A stretch of DNA of 64,000 bases from Parietaria judaica (lineage: Eukaryota > Streptophyta > Magnoliopsida > Rosales > Urticaceae). Each line of letters opens with the position of its first letter. Position 1 is the first letter of the stretch. Made by a program: the position numbers and the translations under genes. Of this stretch, positions 58,401-64,000 are shown one piece after another. Location of the stretch: NCBI GenBank assembly GCA_954871525.1, contig OX940866.1, forward strand, positions 16,391,001 to 16,455,000. The letters are read 5' to 3'. The notes below the pieces were generated by a model that did not search any database, had not been told where the DNA came from, and was given only the letters and a program-made list of their open reading frames with translations.

Positions 58401-61400
58401 ATGCCTTAAGACTAAAAAAATGTTTTTTTTTTTTTTTTGGCTCAATACAATTAATATAGTATATAAAGAAGGCATATGGAGTAATTTTTATGCTTCGGCA
58501 CCTATTTTGATTTTGAACGAACTCTTACGCGAAATGAAGCTATAAGAGCCTAATATTCTTTAAGACTCCAAACTTGTTTGATTTTATGTCCACAATACAA
58601 ATAATATAGTGTATAAAGAAGGTATATGGAATAATAGCTATGTTTCGGCATCTTTTTTTCACTTCTAGCAAACTCTTACTCGAAATTAATCTATTAGAGC
58701 CCAAGATTCCTTAAAACTCCAAACTTGTTTGTTTTTTGGGCTCAATACAATTAATATACTATATAAAGAAGGGATATGGAGTAATATCTATGTTTCGGCA
58801 CCTATTTTGATATTGAACGAACTCTTACGCGAAACTAAGCTATTAGAGCCCAATACTCTTTAAGACTCCAAACTTGTTTTTTTTTTTTTTTTTGCTCAAT
58901 ACAAATAATATAGTGTATAAAGAAGGTATATGGAATAATAGTTAAGTTTCCGCAACTTTTTTTACTTCTAGCGAACAAGTACGCGAAATTAAGCTATTAG
59001 AGCCCACAATGCCTTGAGACTAAAAAAATGTTTGTTTTTTTTTTTTGGCTCAATACAATTAATATAGTATATAAAGAAGGCATATGGAGTAATTTTTATG
59101 CTTCGGCACCTATTTTGATTTTGAACGAACTCTTACGCGAAATGAAGCTATAAGAGCCTAATATTCTTTAAGACTCAAAACTTGTTTGATTTTATGTCAA
59201 CAATACAAATAATATAGTGTATAAAGAAGGTATATGGAATAATAGCTATGTTTCAGCACCTTTTTTTTCACTTCTAGCAAACTCTTACGCGAAATTAATC
59301 TATTAGAGCCCAAGATTCCTTAAAACTCCAAACTTGTTTGTTGTTCGGGCTCAATACAATTAATATAGTATATAAAGAAGGGATATGGAGTAATATTTAT
59401 GTTTCGGCACCTATTTTGATATTGAACGAACTCCTACGCGAAACTAAGCTATTAGAGCCCAATATTCTTTAAGACTCCAAACTTGTTTTAATTTTTTTTT
59501 TGCTCAATACAAATAATATAGTGTATAAAGAAGGTATATGGAATAATAGTTAAGTTTCGGCAACTTTTTTTACTTCTAGCGAACAAGTACGCGAAATTAA
59601 GGTATTAGAGCCCACAATGCCTTAAGACTAAAAAAATGTTTTTTTTTTTTTTTTTGGATCAATACAATTAATATAGTATATAAAGAAGGCATATCGAGTA
59701 ATTTTTATGCTTCGGCACCTATTTTGATTTTGAACGAACTCTTACGCGAAATGAAGCTATAAGAGCCTAATATTCTATAAGACTCCAAACTTGATTGATT
59801 TTAAGTCCACAATACAAATAATATAGTGTATAAAGAAGGTATATGGAATAATAGCTATGTTTCGGCATCTTTTTTTCACTTCTAGCAAACTCTTACTCGA
59901 AATTAATCTATTAGAGCCCAAGATTCCTTAAAACTCCAAACTTGTTTGTTGTTTGGGCTCAATACAATTAATATAGTATATAAAGAAGGGATATGGAGTA
60001 ATATCTATGTTTCGGCACCTATTTTGATATTGAACGATCTCCTACGCGAAACTAAGCTATTAGAGCCCAATATTCTTTAAGACTCCAAACTTGTTTGTTT
60101 TTTTTTTGCTCAATACAAATAATATAGTGTATAAAGAAGGTATATGGAATAATAGTTAAATTTCGGCAACTTTTTTTACTTCTAGCGAACAAGTACGCGA
60201 AATTAAGGTATTAGAGCCCACAATGCCTTAAGACTAAAAAAATGTTTTTTTTTTTTTTTGGCTCAATACAATTAATATAGTATATAAAGAAGGCATATGG
60301 AGTAATTTTTATGCTTCGGCACCTATTTTGATTTTGAACGAACTCTTACGCGAAATGAAGCTATAAGAGCCTAATATTCTTTAAGACTCAAAACTTGTTT
60401 GATTTTATGTCCACAATACAAATAATATAGTGTATAAAGAAGGTATATGGAATAATAGCTACGTTTTAGCACCTTTTTTTCACTTCTAGCAAACTCTTAC
60501 GCGAAATTAATCTATTAGTGCCCAAGATTCCTTAAAACTCCAAACTTGTTTGTTGTTTGGGCTCAATACAATTAATATAGTATATAAAGAAGGGATATGG
60601 AGTAATATCTATGTTTCGGCACCTATTTTGATTTTGAACGAACTCTTACGCGAAACTAAGCTATTAGAGCCCAATATTCTTTAAGACTCCAAACTTGTTT
60701 GTTTTTTTTGGCTCAATACAAATAATATAGTGTATAAAAAAGGTATATTGAATAATAGTTAAGTTTCGGCAACTTTTTTTACTTCTAGCGAACAAGTACG
60801 CGAAATTAAGCTATTAGAGCCCACAATGCCTTAAGACTAAAAAAATGTTTTTTTTTTTTTTTTTTTGGCTCAATACAATTAATATAGTATATAAAGAAGG
60901 CATATGGAGTAATTTTTATGCTTCGGCACCTATTTTGATTTTGAACGAACTCTTACGCGAAATGAAGCTATAAGAGCCTAATATTCTTTAAGACTCAAAA
61001 CTTGTTTGATTTTATGTCAACAATACAAATAATATAGTGTATAAATAAGGTATATGGAATAATAGCTATGTTTCAGCACCTTTTTTTTCACTTCTAGCAA
61101 ACTCTTACGCGAAATTAATCTATTAGAGCCCAAGATTCCTTAAAACTCCAAACTTGTTTGTTGTTTGGGCTCAATACAATTAATATAGTATATAAAGAAG
61201 GGATATGGAGTAATATCTATGTTTCGGCACCTATTTTGATATTGAACGAAGTCCTACGCGAAACTAAGCTATTAGAGCCCAATATTCTTTAAGACTCCAA
61301 ACTTGTTTGTTTTTTTTTTTTTGCTCAATACAAATAATATAGTGTATAAAGAAGGTATATGGAATAATAGTTAAATTTCGGCAAATTTTTTTACTTCTAG

Positions 61401-64000
61401 CGAACAAGTACGCGAAATTAAGGTATTAGAGCCCACAATGCCTTAAGACTAAAAAAATGTTTGTTTTTTTTTTTTTTTTGGCTCAATACAATTAGTATAG
61501 TATATAAAGAAGGCATATGGAGTAATTTTTATGCTTCGGCACCTATTTTGATTTTGAACGAACTCTTACGCGAAATGAAGCTATAAGAGCCTAATATTCT
61601 TTAAGACTCCAAACTTGTTTGATTTTATGTCCACAATACAAATAATATAGTGTATAAAGAAGGTATATGGAATAATAGCTACGTTTTAGCACCTTTTTTT
61701 CACTTTTAGCAAACTCTTACGCGAAATTAATCTATTAGAGCCAAAGATTCCTTAAAACTCCAAAGTTGTTTGTTGTTTGGGCTCAATACAATTAATATAG
61801 TATATAAAGAAGGGATATGGAGTAATATCTATGTTTCGGCACCTATTTTGATATTGAACGAACTCCTACGCGAAACTAAGTTATTAGAGCCCAATATTCT
61901 TTAAGACTCCAAACTTGTTTGTTTTTTTTTTTTGCTCAATACAAATAATATAGTGTATAATGAAGGTATATGGAATAATAGTTAAGTTTCGGCAACTTTT
62001 TTTACTTCTAGCGAACAAGTACGCGAAATTAAGCTATTAGATCCCACAATGCCTTAAGACTAAAAAAATGTTTGTTTTTTTTTTGGCTCAATACAATTAA
62101 TATAGTATATAAAGAAGGCATATGGAGTAATTTTTATGCTTCGGCACCTATTTTGATTTTGAACGAACTCTTACGCGAAATGAAGCTATAAGAGCCTAAT
62201 ATTCTTTAAGACTCCAAACTTGTTTGATTTTATGTCCACAATACAAATAATATAGTGTATAAAGAAGGTATATCGAATAATAGCTATGTTTCAGCACCTT
62301 TTTTTTCACTTCTAGCAAACTCTTACGCGAAATTAATCTATTAGAGCCCAAGATTCCTTAAAACTCCAAACTTGTTTGTTGTTTGGGCTCAATACAATTA
62401 ATATAGTATATAAAGAAGGGATATGGAGTAATATCTATGTTTCGGCACCTATTTTGATATTGAACGAACTCCTACGCGAAACTAAGCTATTAGAGCCCAA
62501 TATTCTTTAAGACTCCAAACTTGTTTGTTTTTTTTTTGCTCAATACAAATAATATAGTGTATAAAGAAGGTATATGGAATAATAGTTAAGTTTCGGCAAT
62601 TTTTTTACTTCTAGCGAACAAGTACGCGAAATTAAGGTATTAGAGCCCACAATGCCTTAAGACTAAAAAAATGTTTTTTTTTTTTTTTGGATCAATACAA
62701 TTAATATAGTATATAAAGAAGGCATATCGAGTAATTTTTATGCTTCGGCACCTATTTTGATTTTGAACGAACTCTTACGCGAAATGAAGCTATAAGAGCC
62801 TAATATTCTTTAAGACTCAAAACTTGTTTGATTTTATGTCCACAATACAAATAATATAGTGTATAAAGAAGGTATATGGAATAATAGCAACGTTTTAGCA
62901 CCTTTTTTTCACTTCTAGCAAACTCTTACGCGAAATTAATCTATTAGTGCCCAAGATTCCTTAAAACTCCAAACTTGTTTGTTGTTTGGGCTCAATACAA
63001 TTAATATAGTATATAAAGAAGGGATATGGAGTAATATCTATGTTTCGGCACCTATTTTGATATTGAACGAACTCCTACGCGAAACTAAGCTATTAGAGCC
63101 CAATATTCTTTAAGACTCCAAACTTGTTTGTTTTTTTTGGCTCAATAAAAATAATATAGTGTATAAAGAAGGTATATGGAATAATAGTTAAGTTTCGGCA
63201 ACTTTTTTTACTTCTAGCGAACAAGTACGCGAAATTAAGCTATTAGAGCCCACAATGCCTTAAGACTAAAAAAAATGTTTGTTTTTTTTTTTTTGGCTCA
63301 ATACAATTAATATAGTATATAAAGAAGGCATATGGAGTAATTTTTATGCTTCGGCACCTATTTTGATTTTGAACGAACTCTTACGCGAAATGAAGCTATA
63401 AGAGCCTAATATTCTTTAAGACTCAAAACTTGTTTGATTTTATGTCCACAATACAAATAATATAGTGTATAAAGAAGGTATATGGAATAATAGCTACGTT
63501 TTAGCACCTTTTTTTCACTTCTAGCAAACTCTTACGCGAAATTAATCTATTAGAGCCAAAGATTCCTTAAAACTCCAAACTTGTTTGTTGTTTGGGCTCA
63601 ATACAATTAATATAGTATATAAAGAAGGGATATGGAGTAATATCTATGTTTCGGCACCAATTTTGATATTGAACGAACTCCTACGCGAAACTAAGCTATT
63701 AGAGCCCAATATTCTTTAAGACTCCAAACTTGTTTGTTTTTTTTGGCTCAATACAAATAATATAGTGTATAAAGAAGGTATATGGAATAATAGTTAAGTT
63801 TCGGCAACTTTTTTTACTTCTAGCGAACAAGTACGCGAAATTAAGCTATTAGATCCCACAATGCCTTAAGACTAAAAAAATGTTTGTTTTTTTTTTTGGC
63901 TCAATAAAATTAATATAGTATATAAAGAAGGCATATGGAGTAATTTTTATGCTTCGGCACCTATTTTGATTTTGAACGAACTCTTACGCGAAATGAAGCT
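55431..64000. repeat. Satellite array: 4-monomer higher-order repeat, ~14 copies
   Basis: Each ~150-bp monomer begins AATATAGTRTATAAAGAAGG and contains a TTCGGCA/TTCAGCA block, a TACGCGAAA block and an AGACTnnAAACTTG block. Four monomer types alternate strictly: A (GGCATATGG), B (GGTATATGG with AGCTATGTTTCAG), C (GGGATATGG) and D (GGTATATGG with AGTTAAGTTTCGG). The first set starts at 55433, 55582, 55733 and 55883, then A again at 56035, giving 149, 151, 150 and 152 bp. A monomers recur to 63912, an average period of about 605 bp. Length changes come mainly from the T-run before each A. Copies of one type are far more alike than types are to each other. The array runs off the window. Confidence 0.97.

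Noticed and set aside
55431..64000. CRISPR-like regular repeats
   Set aside because: Head-to-tail monomers with no unique spacers in plant nuclear DNA are a satellite array.
55431..64000. CENP-B box in the satellite
   Set aside because: I looked for a TTCGnnnnAnnCGGG-like motif in the monomers. TTCGGCACC is present but lacks the required spacing and the CGGG half.

Overview
This is nuclear DNA of a flowering plant, most probably a eudicot. The evidence is the set of plant LTR-retrotransposon lineages (CRM-like and Tekay-like chromoviruses, Athila, Tat, Ty1/copia), hAT and CACTA DNA transposons, GT-AG introns, a plant-type F-box gene and an 8.6 kb satellite array. Repeats make up almost the whole window. 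The only host-gene material I can support is one orphan first exon (4989-5066) and one F-box pseudogene (18989-28224).

Layout. 1-1752: a hAT element with a second hAT inside it. 1753-4017: AT-rich non-coding DNA with short tandem repeats. 4018-5066: a promoter, a 5'UTR interrupted by a solo CRM-like LTR, and exon 1 of an unidentified gene ending at a clean splice donor. 5540-18419: a solo Tat LTR split by a solo copia LTR (6689-9440) and then by a complete Tekay-like element (9448-17828); all three have intact 5-bp target-site duplications (TSDs). 18989-28224: an F-box pseudogene split by an internally deleted Athila element (19849-27905, minus strand). 28942-29922: another solo LTR. 31542-48939: a minus-strand Tat derivative whose 3' LTR is split by a CACTA element (31696-35305) and a nearly complete CRM-like element (35866-42359). 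The Tat interior keeps gag, a damaged protease and the extra archaeal-type RNase H, plus an antisense gene with two introns. 48940-55430: a copia LTR fragment, then a copia element (2.7 kb LTR, structured leader, gag, start of RT) that stops abruptly at the satellite. 55431-64000: about 14 copies of a ~605 bp four-monomer (A-B-C-D, ~150 bp each) higher-order repeat running off the window.

Elements here interact mainly by nesting and by presumed trans-mobilisation. The Athila, Tat and copia copies have each lost most or all of RT, RNase H and integrase yet keep LTRs, priming sites or gag. The Tekay copy has near-identical LTRs around a badly decayed interior. The CRM-like copy is the only one with a full set of recognisable domains, and it too has several stops and two frameshifts. 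A CRM-like element about 13 kb from a homogeneous higher-order satellite suggests a centromeric or pericentromeric position; that is inference. Insertion order was read from TSDs and from joining the flanks, and all comparisons were done by eye.
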